A DNA stretch of 64,000 nt. Source: RHKX01 sp963820055 (GTDB lineage Bacteria; Actinomycetota; Thermoleophilia; Solirubrobacterales; 70-9). Of the stretch, positions 37,306 through 46,867 are shown in pieces. A model generated the notes under the pieces. The model was not told the origin of the DNA and did no database searches. It was given only the letters and a program-made list of their open reading frames with translations. Location: assembly GCA_963820055.1 (NCBI GenBank), contig CAWFYJ010000004.1, positions 1-64,000 of the forward strand, in the 5' to 3' direction. Both the position numbers and the translations under genes were made by a program. How positions within the stretch are numbered: the first letter of the stretch is position 1; each line of letters begins with the position of its first letter.

Positions 37306-38688
37306 TCAGCCGCCCGCCGCTCCGACCACGCTGCCCGTACCGGCGGCGACCGGTTCCGCCCGCAGTCGCGCGCCGCGCGCCGGCGCGAACGTGATCGCAC
37401 GCCGGGTCACACCCTCCGGCCGCGCTCCGGGTCGCACCTGGATGCGACGTGCGGCGAGGACCGCGCGGATGACGATCCGCATCTCAAACAGCGCGAAGCT
37501 GGCCCCGAGACAGCGGCGCACGCCGCCGCCGAAGGGGATCCATTCGTAGGTGCCGGGCGGGTCGTCGAGGAACCGCTCGGGCCGGAAGGCGAGCGGGTCG
37601 GGGTAGATGTCGGCGCGACGGTGCATCAGGTAGATCGACGGCGCGATGTTGACGCCGGCCGGCAGCTCCCAGCCGCCGAACTCCATCGGTGCCTGCAGCC
37701 GCCTGACGACAGCGGGCACGACGGGCCGCAGGCGCAGGCTCTCCCTGATCAGCGCGTCGAGATAGCTCGGGTCGCCCGCCGCCTCGGCGGCCATGAGGCG
37801 GCCGAGCACGGCCGGGTTGCGGATCAGCTGCTCGAAGGTCCACGCGAGTGCGGTCGCTGTCGTCTCGTGACCGGCGAGGAGCAGTGTCATCAGCTCGTCG
37901 CGCAGCTCGTCGTCGGTCAGCGGGGTCCCCTCGGGGTCGCGCGCGGCCAGCAGCATCGAGAAGATGTCGTCGCCCTCGGAGCCGTGCGGGTCGCTGCGGC
38001 GGGCCCGGATCTCCTCGTGAAGGAGCATGTCAGCGCGCTCCCGCATCGCTGCGAACCGCCGCCACGGGCTGAGCGGCCCGCTTCGTCCCGCGGTCAGGGC
38101 GAGGGCGAGGACCCGCGGCCTGCTGCCGACCGTGTCGAGAAGGGTCCGAAGCGGGCCGCCGATCCGCTCGCGCCGTTCGGCATCCTCGAAGCCGAAGACG
38201 GCGCGCATGATCACCTCGAGGGTGATCTCCTGCATCGAGCCGAGGACCGGGAAGCTGCGGTCCGCCGGCCACTCCGCGATCCGGCGCTCGGCCACCTCCT
38301 CCATCATCTCGCCGTAGGCGCGCATTCGCTCACCGTGGAACGGCGGCAGGAGCAGCCGCCGGTGGCGAAGGTGCTCCTCGCCGTCGAGGAGCAGCACCGA
38401 GCTCGCACCGAGCAGCGGCGCCAGCGTGATGTTCCCCTCGCCCGCGTGGAGGAGCGAGGGATCGCCGGTGAAGACCTTGCGGACGGCCGCGGGGTCGGCG
38501 GTGATCACAAGCTCGCGGTCGGGCGCCGGCCGGAGCGTGAAGTAGTCCCCGCAGCGCCGCCGGCAGGCGTCGAGGAAGCGGGTCGGAGTCAGCATGAACC
38601 CGACGCTCATCATGAAGTTCGACAGGTCGGGCCGCGGCGGCATCCCCGGGTGCGCCGGCGGCGAAAGCGTTGTCTCCGGGGCGGCCAC
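37306..38688 (-). CDS. Cytochrome P450
   Basis: 460 residues, soluble bacterial class. I-helix oxygen-binding motif AGHETTATAL, ExxR in RESLRLRP, and heme-ligand C393 in FGGGVRRCLGA. The GTG start is 8 nt after TAAGCT (38702-38697 on minus), a leaderless pattern. The substrate is unknown; no ferredoxin or reductase gene is adjacent. The overall pattern (LxxGHETTAT, FxPERF) resembles CYP102/CYP110-like fatty-acid or terpene hydroxylases rather than macrolide enzymes, a weak inference. Confidence 0.92.
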   Translation of the reverse strand: MAAPETTLSPPAHPGMPPRPDLSNFMMSVGFMLTPTRFLDACRRRCGDYFTLRPAPDRELVITADPAAVRKVFTGDPSLLHAGEGNITLAPLLGASSVLLLDGEEHLRHRRLLLPPFHGERMRAYGEMMEEVAERRIAEWPADRSFPVLGSMQEITLEVIMRAVFGFEDAERRERIGGPLRTLLDTVGSRPRVLALALTAGRSGPLSPWRRFAAMRERADMLLHEEIRARRSDPHGSEGDDIFSMLLAARDPEGTPLTDDELRDELMTLLLAGHETTATALAWTFEQLIRNPAVLGRLMAAEAAGDPSYLDALIRESLRLRPVVPAVVRRLQAPMEFGGWELPAGVNIAPSIYLMHRRADIYPDPLAFRPERFLDDPPGTYEWIPFGGGVRRCLGASFALFEMRIVIRAVLAARRIQVRPGARPEGVTRRAITFAPARGARLRAEPVAAGTGSVVGAAGG

Positions 38689-38725
38689 CGCCGCCGAGCT
38701 TATGGGAGCCGGTCGGCGGGCGGGC

Positions 38726-39037
38726 TCAGTGGTCGCGGACGGCGATCAACATCTCGACCCCGCCGAGCTGCAGCGTCAGCGAACCGTCCTCGTGCGCGAT
38801 CCCCCCGCGGTAGACCTCGCGATTGAGGCTTATCGACCCGGTCTCGGGACCGGCGTCGAGGCGGATGAAGATCGCCTCGTGCTCGCTCGGCTCCCCTCCC
38901 GTCATCGAGTGTCCGGCCCGCAACGTGCCCCCGAAGGTCGCCACGAGATGCGGGCTCTCGCCGGCCGAGACGACGTGGACCTCGACGCGGCGCCCGACGA
39001 GGGCGAGAAGCATCGATAGGGCGTCGTCGAAGTCCAT
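38726..39037 (-). CDS. Hypothetical protein, small beta-rich
   Basis: 103 residues from ATG 39037-39035. Not recognised. It opens with an amphipathic helix (MDFDDALSMLLALVGRRVEV) and continues as alternating strands (VVSAGESPHLVATFGGTLRAG, HEAIFIRLD, GSISLNREVYRGGIAHEDGSLTLQLGGVEMLIAV). The start is 4 bp after the stop of the next gene, so the two are co-transcribed and probably act together. There are no membrane segments. Confidence 0.6.
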   Translation of the reverse strand: MDFDDALSMLLALVGRRVEVHVVSAGESPHLVATFGGTLRAGHSMTGGEPSEHEAIFIRLDAGPETGSISLNREVYRGGIAHEDGSLTLQLGGVEMLIAVRDH

Positions 39038-39041
39038 CGGT

Positions 39042-40229
39042 TCAGGCGGGCCCGAGCAGGGACCGGCACGAGGCGACGAACGCCCCCAGCTCCTCGCCGC
39101 GACGGTCACGACGGCCGCCGTCGAGGGCGGAGAAGATCACCGACCGGGCGTCGAAGCTCGCCTCCAGGCGGCCGCGCTCGGAGGAGACGCCACTCGCGAC
39201 GTCGGGCCGCCCGAAAATCGGCGGCCGGCCATCGGCGACGATCACGCTCCACCCCATGTCGTCGTAGTCGTCCTTGTCGGTGAGGACGAGGAACGTCGCG
39301 CCGTCGGGGTCGGCGGCGACGTGCGCGAGCTCGCCCGGCAGGAACGTCTGCATGTGTGACGAGCGGAACGCCGACTGTTCGATCGGCGCGAACCCGAGCG
39401 CCTCGGCATGGGTGCGGAAGAAAGCCTCGGCGCCGAGCTTCCAGGCCCGATCGCCGATCCTCGGCCCGCGCCGGAACGCCTTCGCCGCCGATTTGACGCT
39501 CGCCGGCGGGTGGTCGAACGGGTGCGCGGCGAGCTGCTCGTCGACCTCGGTGCGCCGGCCGTCCACCGCCGCCGATGCGACGCGGCCGCCGTCGCCGCCG
39601 ACCCTCGCGACCTCGGTGAGGACGCGAGCCGTCGCCGAGCAGAGCGCGTCGAGGTCGGCGGCTTCGGAGAGCGTCCCGGGCACGAAACAGCAGAGGGCGC
39701 CGTCCTGGAGCTCGAATGAGAAGTCCGCGGGCGCATCGGTCGCGAGCCATTCGATGAGCGTCGGCGCGAACAGGCGCCAGACCGACAGCTCGTCCTGGTC
39801 ACGATCGGTGAACAGCGCATAGCGCCGCCGGAAGGCTTCGCTCTCGAGCGTGACGCCGCGGTCGTCGGCCTCGACGATCTCGCGGTCCCGGTCGGGGTTC
39901 GACATGTCGAGCTCGTCGAGGTCGCGGTCGTGGCAGAGAACCCGGACGGCGAAGCCGAGGCTCGCGGGAGCCTCGACGAGGACGAGGGTGAAGTAGCTGC
40001 GCTTCAGGTCGTTGCGGCCCTCGTAGACGTAGTCGACCTGGGCCAGGTAGGCGTCGTCGCTTCCTCCGGGCAAAGGGCCGCGGGCGAGGCTCGGGACCTC
40101 ACGCATGAATCCGTGGCGGAGCAGTTGTGTCGCCTGCGGGAGCACGAAGGAGTGCTCGCGATGCGTCATTCCGTGCGCGGCCGCGTAGGCGGCGAGCGTC
40201 GGCGCCGTCTGCTCGTCCGGCTCACCCAC
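39042..40229 (-). CDS. Hypothetical protein, soluble
   Basis: 395 residues from GTG 40229-40227. I do not recognise a family. It has no signal peptide or membrane helix. The N-terminal half includes LKRSYFTLVLVEAPASLGFAVRVLCHDRD and the C-terminal half VAADPDGATFLVLTDKDDYDDMGWSVIVADG, both alternating strands with acidic loops, so the protein may contain two related beta domains. It lies 4 bp before the 103-residue hypothetical gene and 35 bp downstream of the metallophosphoesterase gene. Confidence 0.6.
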   Translation of the reverse strand: MGEPDEQTAPTLAAYAAAHGMTHREHSFVLPQATQLLRHGFMREVPSLARGPLPGGSDDAYLAQVDYVYEGRNDLKRSYFTLVLVEAPASLGFAVRVLCHDRDLDELDMSNPDRDREIVEADDRGVTLESEAFRRRYALFTDRDQDELSVWRLFAPTLIEWLATDAPADFSFELQDGALCCFVPGTLSEAADLDALCSATARVLTEVARVGGDGGRVASAAVDGRRTEVDEQLAAHPFDHPPASVKSAAKAFRRGPRIGDRAWKLGAEAFFRTHAEALGFAPIEQSAFRSSHMQTFLPGELAHVAADPDGATFLVLTDKDDYDDMGWSVIVADGRPPIFGRPDVASGVSSERGRLEASFDARSVIFSALDGGRRDRRGEELGAFVASCRSLLGPA

Positions 40230-40264
40230 CGTCGTCAGCTCCTCGTCGCGGACCCTTCATCGGC

Positions 40265-41785
40265 TCAACGATAGAGGCGGGCGTTGCGATCACCGGGATC
40301 GCCCGCATCACCCTGCGGCCGGCCGCCCTGCGCGTCGAGGTAGGACAGCTCCCTCGCCGTGTCCGCCAGCGGCGATCCGGTGCCGTCGATCATCCAGGTC
40401 TCGAGCGCGACGCCGCCGCCCTCGGTCGCGACGACGCGGATCGCCCGCGCCTGCTGGGGGAAGTCGGCCAGCGAGGACGTGCCGATGCGCCAGTAGCCGC
40501 CGGCCGCTGTCGGGCGCGGCTCGATCGAGTTGCGATGCGTGTCACCGGCGATCGTCGCGATGACGGCCGGGCTGCGATCGAGCACCGTGAGCAGCCGGGC
40601 GCCGCCGCGCGAGCCGTCGATCGGCTGGTGGGTCATGACGATCACCTCGCGGTCGTGGGCGCGATCGAGCTGCCGTCGCAGCCATTCCGGCTGACCGGGA
40701 CCGACGACCCCGCGGGATCCTCCGGCACGGTCGACGAGGTCCAGGGCGATCACGCGGACCCGCGGACCGACGTCGAAGCTGTAATCCATCAGCGGACCGC
40801 TGCCGCCGTGGCCGCTCGCCGCCCGCAGGCGGGCGACGACGGCGCGGGGCGGAAGGTGCCGGCGGCCGGGGTCGGCCGCAACCGCCTCGGTCGGGCCGGG
40901 CAATCCGCGGCCGATCACTTCGTCGACGAGCCCCGGGCTGAGCGCGCTCTCGTCGGGGAGGTCGAGCCCGGCGCCCGATCCCTCGCCCTTTCGCCCACCG
41001 GTATCCGGCAACCGCAGGTTCCGGCGCAGGCCGGTCAGCAGCCGATCGCCCGTCGCAAGGGCGTCGAGTTCCGGCGTCGACGGGACCTCGCCCTGGACGA
41101 GGAGATCGTGATTGCCGACGAGCGGAAACCAGGGCGCGGCGAGGCCGGGCGATGCGAACGGTTGCTCCGCCGCGTCGAGCAGACCGGGATGGCGCGGCGC
41201 GTCGATGTCCGGCCGGTAGAAGAACGGGTCGGGGTTGGACGCCTCCTGGGGACCTTCGTAGCCGGGAGATCCCGAGTCGGGGTCGACGGTGCCGCCGGCG
41301 AGCACGGCGAGGAACTGTTCGAGCTCGTTCGCCTGGTCGCTGTCGACGAGGTCGCCGGTCATCAGGACGGCATCCGGGCGGATCTCGCCGATCGAGGCGA
41401 GAACCGCCCCGAGCACCTGCGGGGACAGGGCCTCCTGGGGCCGGAACGCCGAATTGAGCGCCGGGTCGACGCGGTCGAGAAGAGAGGCCCGCGCCGGCGA
41501 TTCCTCGTCGCGAACGTGGGTGTCGGTCACCTGGACGAGCGTCGCCAGGGTCCGGCGGACGGGGCTCTCCGGAGCGAGGTCGGTGCGGTCGATCAAGTCC
41601 TCCCCCGGGCCGCGCTCGAGCGTGCCGTTCCCGTCGGCGTCCACCCAGGTCCCATCGATGGTCGAGCCGCTCGCGATCGGTGCCGCGGGTTCGCGCTTCT
41701 CATCACTCAGCAGCAGCACGGCGGCGAGAACGGCGACGACGAGCGCGGCGGCGAGGACGGCGAGGACTCCGCGACGGGCGCGCAC
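40265..41785 (-). CDS. Membrane-anchored metallophosphoesterase
   Basis: 506 residues from GTG 41785-41783. An N-terminal membrane anchor (VLAVLAAALVVAVLAAVLLL) is followed by an extracytoplasmic calcineurin-like domain: QVTDTHV (DxH), MTGDLVD (GDxxD), VGNHD, VMTHQP and AGDTHRN (last metal motif, GHxH present as GDTH). The spacing with long insertions resembles the actinobacterial TIGR03767/PPA1498 group. The substrate is unknown. It is 4 bp downstream of the FtsX-type permease, so it may act with that exporter at the cell surface. Confidence 0.82.
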   Translation of the reverse strand: MRARRGVLAVLAAALVVAVLAAVLLLSDEKREPAAPIASGSTIDGTWVDADGNGTLERGPGEDLIDRTDLAPESPVRRTLATLVQVTDTHVRDEESPARASLLDRVDPALNSAFRPQEALSPQVLGAVLASIGEIRPDAVLMTGDLVDSDQANELEQFLAVLAGGTVDPDSGSPGYEGPQEASNPDPFFYRPDIDAPRHPGLLDAAEQPFASPGLAAPWFPLVGNHDLLVQGEVPSTPELDALATGDRLLTGLRRNLRLPDTGGRKGEGSGAGLDLPDESALSPGLVDEVIGRGLPGPTEAVAADPGRRHLPPRAVVARLRAASGHGGSGPLMDYSFDVGPRVRVIALDLVDRAGGSRGVVGPGQPEWLRRQLDRAHDREVIVMTHQPIDGSRGGARLLTVLDRSPAVIATIAGDTHRNSIEPRPTAAGGYWRIGTSSLADFPQQARAIRVVATEGGGVALETWMIDGTGSPLADTARELSYLDAQGGRPQGDAGDPGDRNARLYR

Positions 41786-41789
41786 GACG

Positions 41790-44090
41790 TCAGACCCCGC
41801 GCAGCTCGGTCGGGATCGACGCGCGTTCGGATCGGCGGGCCACCCGCCATGCCGCGAGCAGGGCCAGCGCGAGCAGCGCCGCGGCCGCGAGGACGACCTG
41901 CGGGACGGGGGTCGCGAGGCCGGGGGTCGCGTAGCCGGCGGCGAGCCGCGAGACGAGCGGGCCGAGGACGAAGCGCTCGAGCACGATGCCGAGCGGAATC
42001 GCGACGGCGAGAACGGCCGCGGCCGCTCCGGCCAGCACGAGGGTGATCGCCTTCCGCCCCGCTCCCGCCGCGCGCAGGACCGCGAGCGACTGACGCCGTT
42101 CGGTCGCGGTGACCGCCAGCGCCTGGACGAGGATGAACATGCAGATCAGGCCGTTCACCGCAGCGACGACGCGGAGGACGTTGGCGAGCACGCCGAGGAA
42201 GGCCTGGTTGCGGGTCGTTGCGCCGCTCGACTCCTGCGGCTCGACGCCGATGGAGCGAAGCTCGCCGGAGACGGTGGCGACGTCGGCCCCGTCGTCGAGC
42301 TTGACCGCCATCGCCGGCGACGACGACAGCCCGGCGGCGAGAAGCCGGTCGGGGCGGACGTATGCCACCCGGCCCTCGTTGTCGATGGCACGCACGATCC
42401 CGACGACGGTGAAGCGCGCCTCACGGCGGGCGTCCGGAAGCTGGACCGCGAGGGTGCCGCCCTCCTCGAGGCCGAGCGAGTCGGCGAGCCCCTGCCCGAC
42501 CTCGGCCTCGCCGGCATCGGCGATCCGCCGGCCCGAAGCGAGCGGCGGCGCTTCGAACTCGATGTGGTCACCGGGATAGGCGATCAGGTCGACGGTCTCG
42601 CCAAGTCGGAAGGAGTCGAGGCCGTCGACCTCGTAGCGGGGCGACGCCGCCGCGACGCCGGGCAGCGCCGCGATCTCGGCGGCCCGGCCCGGATCCGCCG
42701 TCGCGGTGATCTCGAAGCGCTTCCCGATCGCACCCGGGTCGTCCTGCAGCCCCTGCAGGAACGAGGCCAGCGCGAGCATCAGGAGCACGACGGACGTCGC
42801 CGCCCCGACCACGATCGCGGTCGTCAGGGTGCGCCCCCGCCTCGTGACGGCGAGCCGCAGGCCGAGACCGAACGGTCCGCTCGGCCCTCCGGCGCGACCG
42901 CCGCGAGGTCGTGGCGGCAGCTCGGCTCCCCGCAGCAGCCGCGCCGGGGGTCGCCCCGCCGCCCGCCATGCCGGCCAGACGGTTGCCGCGACGACGATCG
43001 CGACGATCAGGACCAGCGAGGCGGCGAGCGGCGGCAGCAGAGCCGCTCCGGGCGGCGACTCGTTGAGGATCCCGAGCAACCGCGAGCTCGGACCGTAGGC
43101 GGCGACCGCTCCGATCGCGAGGCCGGCGAGAGCGGACGGCACGGCGACGATCGCGGCGTCGAGCGCATACCCGCCGGCGACGGATGCGCGTGAGACGCCG
43201 ACCGCGCGCATCACGCCGATCGTCGCGAGGCGGCGCTGGACGTCCGATCGGGCCGTGGCGCCGAGTGCAACCCCGGCGGCACCGACGGCGACGAGCGAGA
43301 AGGCGATCAGGAGGGCGATCACGATTCCGGCCGCCTGACCGACCAGCGAGCGAACTCCCTCGACGGTCACGAACCGCAGGTTGTCGAGCCCGTAGCTCAC
43401 GGCCCGAGCCTGGACCAGCAGCGGGTCCAGCTGACCGGGGTCGCGGGCCCAGATCTGGGTCGAGTTGACGGTGTCGCCCCGGTCGCCGACGAAGAGCTCG
43501 CTGACCTGGCTCTGCGAGACCCAGACGCGGGCGCGCGAAGCGAGCGGATAGGCCACGTCGTCGGGCGCGAGCACGATGCCGCGGATCCGCAGCGGGCCGA
43601 TCGTGTCGACGTAGATCTCGTCGCCGACCTCGAGGCCCCAGTCGTCGGCGAGCCCCTTCTCGACGAGCACCTCCCCCGGACCGCCGCTGAGATCGGCGCC
43701 GTCGAGGACCGCGTAGCCGCGGCGGGCGCCATCGGCCACGGCGGCGACGATCGAGCGGCGGGTCTCGTTGCCGCTGTCGAACTGCTCGATGCCGAGGTCG
43801 TTGCGCTCGACCGAGAACGAGGCCGAATCGAGGTTCGGCAGGGACTCGACCCGACGTTCGACGTCCTCACGGGGCGCATCGTTGAAGCGGGCGATCACGT
43901 CGGGGAGGTCGGCGCGCTCGGCGGCGCGATCGAATCCCGTCGCGAGGCCGAAACTGATCGCAACCGCGGTGCCGACCATCACCGAAGCCGCGGCGATTCC
44001 GACCGCCGCCAGCAGCGAGCGGTCGCGTCGCGAGCGCAGCCGGGCGAGTGCCGGCCCCAGCGCGCGGAACGGTCCGTGGTCTGTGGTCAT
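41790..44090 (-). CDS. FtsX-like (MacB/LolCE-type) ABC permease
   Basis: 766 residues. A first helix near residues 25-50 is followed by a large external domain (~55-250), an FtsX domain with three helices (VGQAAGIVIALLIAFSLVAVGAAG...), a central pair, a second external domain, and a C-terminal FtsX domain. The duplicated layout (two FtsX units) is typical of actinobacterial lipoprotein, peptide or glycolipid exporters of the MacB superfamily. The ATG overlaps the ATPase stop (ATGA), so the pair makes a complete transporter. Confidence 0.9.
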   Translation of the reverse strand: MTTDHGPFRALGPALARLRSRRDRSLLAAVGIAAASVMVGTAVAISFGLATGFDRAAERADLPDVIARFNDAPREDVERRVESLPNLDSASFSVERNDLGIEQFDSGNETRRSIVAAVADGARRGYAVLDGADLSGGPGEVLVEKGLADDWGLEVGDEIYVDTIGPLRIRGIVLAPDDVAYPLASRARVWVSQSQVSELFVGDRGDTVNSTQIWARDPGQLDPLLVQARAVSYGLDNLRFVTVEGVRSLVGQAAGIVIALLIAFSLVAVGAAGVALGATARSDVQRRLATIGVMRAVGVSRASVAGGYALDAAIVAVPSALAGLAIGAVAAYGPSSRLLGILNESPPGAALLPPLAASLVLIVAIVVAATVWPAWRAAGRPPARLLRGAELPPRPRGGRAGGPSGPFGLGLRLAVTRRGRTLTTAIVVGAATSVVLLMLALASFLQGLQDDPGAIGKRFEITATADPGRAAEIAALPGVAAASPRYEVDGLDSFRLGETVDLIAYPGDHIEFEAPPLASGRRIADAGEAEVGQGLADSLGLEEGGTLAVQLPDARREARFTVVGIVRAIDNEGRVAYVRPDRLLAAGLSSSPAMAVKLDDGADVATVSGELRSIGVEPQESSGATTRNQAFLGVLANVLRVVAAVNGLICMFILVQALAVTATERRQSLAVLRAAGAGRKAITLVLAGAAAAVLAVAIPLGIVLERFVLGPLVSRLAAGYATPGLATPVPQVVLAAAALLALALLAAWRVARRSERASIPTELRGV

Positions 44091-44755
44091 CCAGGAACGA
44101 GCCTGGAGGCCTCGAGACGGACGACGCGGTCGGCGATCGCCGTCGCGTCGCGCTCGTGCGTGACCAGAAGGACGGAGCGGCCCTCGTCACTGATGCCCCG
44201 GAGCGCGGCGAGGACCGTCGCGGCGGCCTCCGGGTCGAGGTTGCCGGTCGGCTCGTCGGCGAGGATCAGCGGTGCGTCGTTGACGAGGGCGCGGGCGATC
44301 GCGATGCGCTGCTGCTCTCCTCCGGAGAGCGTGTGCGGGAACTGGTCGGCGACGCCGGCGACGCCGAACCGCTCGAGGAGCGCATCGCCCCGCACGGCGA
44401 TCCCGTTACCCGCCCCGGCCATCCGCGCCGGGAGCAGGACGTTCTGGCGGGCCGTCAGCTCCGGGATCAGGTGGAAGAGCTGGAAGACGAAGCCGACCTG
44501 CTCGCGCCGGTAGGACGTCAGCCCGGCCTCGTCGAGCCGATCGACCCTGCAGCCGCCGACCTCGACGGTGCCGGCGTCGATCGTGTCGATGCCGCCGATC
44601 AGGTTGAGGAACGTCGACTTGCCGGAGCCCGAACGGCCGAGGATCGCGACGATCTCGCCGGCGCCGAGATCGAGGTCGGCGCCATCGAGGAGGCGTCTCG
44701 AACCGCGGCCGTCGCCGACGCTCTTGGTAACCCCACGTGCCGTCAACAATGGCAT
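44087..44755 (-). CDS. LolD/MacB-type ABC transporter ATPase
   Basis: 222 residues. Walker A GRSGSGKST, Q-loop VFQLFHLIPELTARQN, signature LSGGEQQRIAIARAL, Walker B LILADEPTGNLD. It powers the FtsX-like permease in the next gene. TAGGCT lies 6 nt before the ATG (44767-44762 on minus), suggesting a leaderless operon promoter. MacB-superfamily ATPases drive mechanotransmission rather than classical substrate translocation. Confidence 0.93.
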   Translation of the reverse strand: MPLLTARGVTKSVGDGRGSRRLLDGADLDLGAGEIVAILGRSGSGKSTFLNLIGGIDTIDAGTVEVGGCRVDRLDEAGLTSYRREQVGFVFQLFHLIPELTARQNVLLPARMAGAGNGIAVRGDALLERFGVAGVADQFPHTLSGGEQQRIAIARALVNDAPLILADEPTGNLDPEAAATVLAALRGISDEGRSVLLVTHERDATAIADRVVRLEASRLVPG

Positions 44756-44801
44756 CCGCGAAGCCTACGGAGGCGGATCGGCCGGCCCGCCGGGTCGGTG
44801 C

Positions 44802-45641
44802 TCAGCAGGCGTCGTAGACGTAGCGCTTCGAGCCGGGCCGGCTGACGAGGCGGTCGCGGAGGACGACCGAGATCCGGTCGCCGACGTCGCTGCAGGTCTT
44901 CCGGAAGTCCTTGCGCCGGTACTCGACGGCCACGACCTCGTCGCCGTAAACGGACGTGTAGCGCCCGCACTCGCGGTAGCGGCCGCATTCCTCGGCGATC
45001 GCGAAGTCGAACCCGACCCGCGCCGACTGGGCCTTCGTCACGTCTGCCGTGTTCTTCTGCCCGACCGCCATGTCGAGCGAGTGGGTGCGCTCGGCGAGGA
45101 GCTTCGCGTAGGCGAGGGCGTCGGATTTGCCGAACGGCACCCGGTTCTTGAGCGGCGTCCCGTTGAACCGCGTCCAGGAGTCGAGGTTGTCGAACTCGAC
45201 GGCGTCGTACCCCTCGTCGGCGCACCCTTCGATCATCTGCCGGACCCAGGCGGCCGCCGCGCGCCGCTTGCCGGCGGTGCTGATGTCAATCAGGTACTCG
45301 CCGCCCCAGTGCGGGTCGTCGCCGAGCTTCTCGAGGACGAGCCGGCGCGGCCAGTTGTGGTGCTCGTCGGGCCGATCCGTGCCGGGTTCATCGGCCTGCG
45401 TCTGGAAGGCGTTGACGTAACAGATCGAATAGTTCGCACCGCCGGCGGGCCGGCCGCTGAACCAGTCCCGCGAGACGACGGAGACGCCACCGGGAAGCGG
45501 ATAGTCGCCACCGATCTGGTAGTCGAAGCCGGCGTTGGCGGGGGGCGGCGACCAGGCGTCCGCGGCCGGGGCGAGGGCCGCCACCAGGGCCGCGGTCGCG
45601 ATCGCCGCGGCGATCAGCTTCCCTGCGAAGTTCGCGCTCAC
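44802..45641 (-). CDS. Secreted GH114-type endo-alpha-1,4-polygalactosaminidase-like protein
   Basis: 279 residues. A signal peptide (about 1-29, ending APAADA) is followed by a TIM-barrel-like GH114 domain: SICYVNAFQ, GEYLIDIS and the acidic signature GYDAVEFDNLDSW. The family cleaves partly deacetylated galactosamine polymers (as in Pel polysaccharide) or is linked to exopolysaccharide gene clusters. Six Cys residues, several in the C-terminal 60 residues, suggest disulphides outside the cell. No Pel genes are in the window, so the substrate may be the cell's own wall or capsule polymer. Confidence 0.8.
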   Translation of the reverse strand: MSANFAGKLIAAAIATAALVAALAPAADAWSPPPANAGFDYQIGGDYPLPGGVSVVSRDWFSGRPAGGANYSICYVNAFQTQADEPGTDRPDEHHNWPRRLVLEKLGDDPHWGGEYLIDISTAGKRRAAAAWVRQMIEGCADEGYDAVEFDNLDSWTRFNGTPLKNRVPFGKSDALAYAKLLAERTHSLDMAVGQKNTADVTKAQSARVGFDFAIAEECGRYRECGRYTSVYGDEVVAVEYRRKDFRKTCSDVGDRISVVLRDRLVSRPGSKRYVYDAC

Positions 45642-45686
45642 TCGGACATCGTGACACGGCCACCCGGCGCAGTCGCCGGCGGGCGC

Positions 45687-46208
45687 TCAGACCCAGCTGA
45701 CCTCGATCGGCACGCGAGCCAGCTCCCGGTAGCGGTCGCGGCTCAGCCACAGCGAGACGGCGGCGAAGAGCTGCTGCGCGGGCTGCCACATCGCCACCCA
45801 GCCGAGCACGACCAGCCCCTGGGAGATCCCGACGAAGAGCGTCTCGTTTCGCGTCACCTGGTCGAAGAGGCTGGAGGCGACCAGGCAGGTGACGAGGAAC
45901 GCGAAGGCCACGAATGCCTCGCGGCGCTCGCTCCGCTCGGGGAAGACGACGAGCTTGCGGCTGTCCTCGTATGCGGAGGCGAGGTCGTTCCGGATCGCCT
46001 CCTGGACGCGCTGGCCGAGACCGTCGCGGCGGCCGTCGACGGGAAGCTCGACGGCGAGGTGCTCCGGTCGCCCGTCCCGGGTGTCGATCCAGGCCCGCAG
46101 GATCCGCTCGCGGACCTCCTCGCGAAGCGGCCTGGTCTCCACCGGCTCGGGGCTGAAGGGGTCGAAGAGCTCCTCGACGGAGGGAGCGCGAATCGCGAAT
46201 GCGTGCAC
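45687..46208 (-). CDS. Hypothetical membrane protein
   Basis: 173 residues from GTG 46208-46206, 6 nt after TACCGT (leaderless pattern). The N-terminal ~90 residues are soluble and charged; two membrane helices follow (AFVAFAFLVTCLVASSLF and ISQGLVVLGWVAMWQPAQ), then a short amphipathic tail. The family is not recognised. Confidence 0.6.
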   Translation of the reverse strand: MHAFAIRAPSVEELFDPFSPEPVETRPLREEVRERILRAWIDTRDGRPEHLAVELPVDGRRDGLGQRVQEAIRNDLASAYEDSRKLVVFPERSERREAFVAFAFLVTCLVASSLFDQVTRNETLFVGISQGLVVLGWVAMWQPAQQLFAAVSLWLSRDRYRELARVPIEVSWV

Positions 46209-46243
46209 GCCGGAACGGTACGAAGCCCGCCGGACAGCGGCGG

Positions 46244-46867
46244 TCAGGCGCGGAGGCCCTGGAGCAGCGCGCGAAGGCCCCTCGCAGCCCGCTCCCGGGC
46301 GGCATCCTGATCGTCGGCGCGGGCCAGCTGCAGGCCGGCCTCGATCAGGGCGCCGAGCAGCATCAGCGCGACCTCGGACACCGGCAGGTCCTCGGTCTGT
46401 CCCGCCGCCACCGCGGCGGCCAGGGCGGCTTCGATCATCCCGAGCCCGTGCCGGGCCTCGATCTCGTGCCAGGTCTCCCAGCCGAGCACAGCCGGTCCGT
46501 CGATCAGGACGATCCGCTGGTTCAGCGGGTCGAGGCTGAGATCGAGGAACTGATCCACGGCCGCGACGAGGATGCCGAGCGGGTCGCTGCCGTCGAGGCC
46601 GCTGAAGTCGAAGCTGTTCGCAAGCTCCGACTCGACCTCTTCGAAGATCTCGGCGAAGAGCCCGAGCTTGCCGTCGAAGTGGTGGTAGAGCGCCCCCCGG
46701 GTGACGCCCGCCGCCGCGACGATCTCCTCGGCGCTAACCGCCTCGTAGCCGCGCTCGGCGAACAGGTCGCGGCCGGCGGCGACCAGCGCCGCCCTCGTCG
46801 CCGCCCGCCGCTCCGCCTGGGTCCGCCGCTCAGCCACGGGTTCTCGCCCGCTCGATTTGACATACAC
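46244..46867 (-). CDS. TetR-family transcriptional repressor
   Basis: 207 residues. The HTH lies at about 25-65 (DLFAERGYEAVSAEEIVAAAGVTRGALYHHFDGKLGLF), followed by a helical ligand domain. The start is uncertain: ATG 46867 lies inside the first operator half-site, while GTG 46837-46835 would give 197 residues starting VAERRTQ. It is divergent from the alpha/beta hydrolase gene across two operators with the same atac-N9-gtat format, so it most likely represses both genes. Confidence 0.9.
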   Translation of the reverse strand: MYVKSSGREPVAERRTQAERRAATRAALVAAGRDLFAERGYEAVSAEEIVAAAGVTRGALYHHFDGKLGLFAEIFEEVESELANSFDFSGLDGSDPLGILVAAVDQFLDLSLDPLNQRIVLIDGPAVLGWETWHEIEARHGLGMIEAALAAAVAAGQTEDLPVSEVALMLLGALIEAGLQLARADDQDAARERAARGLRALLQGLRA

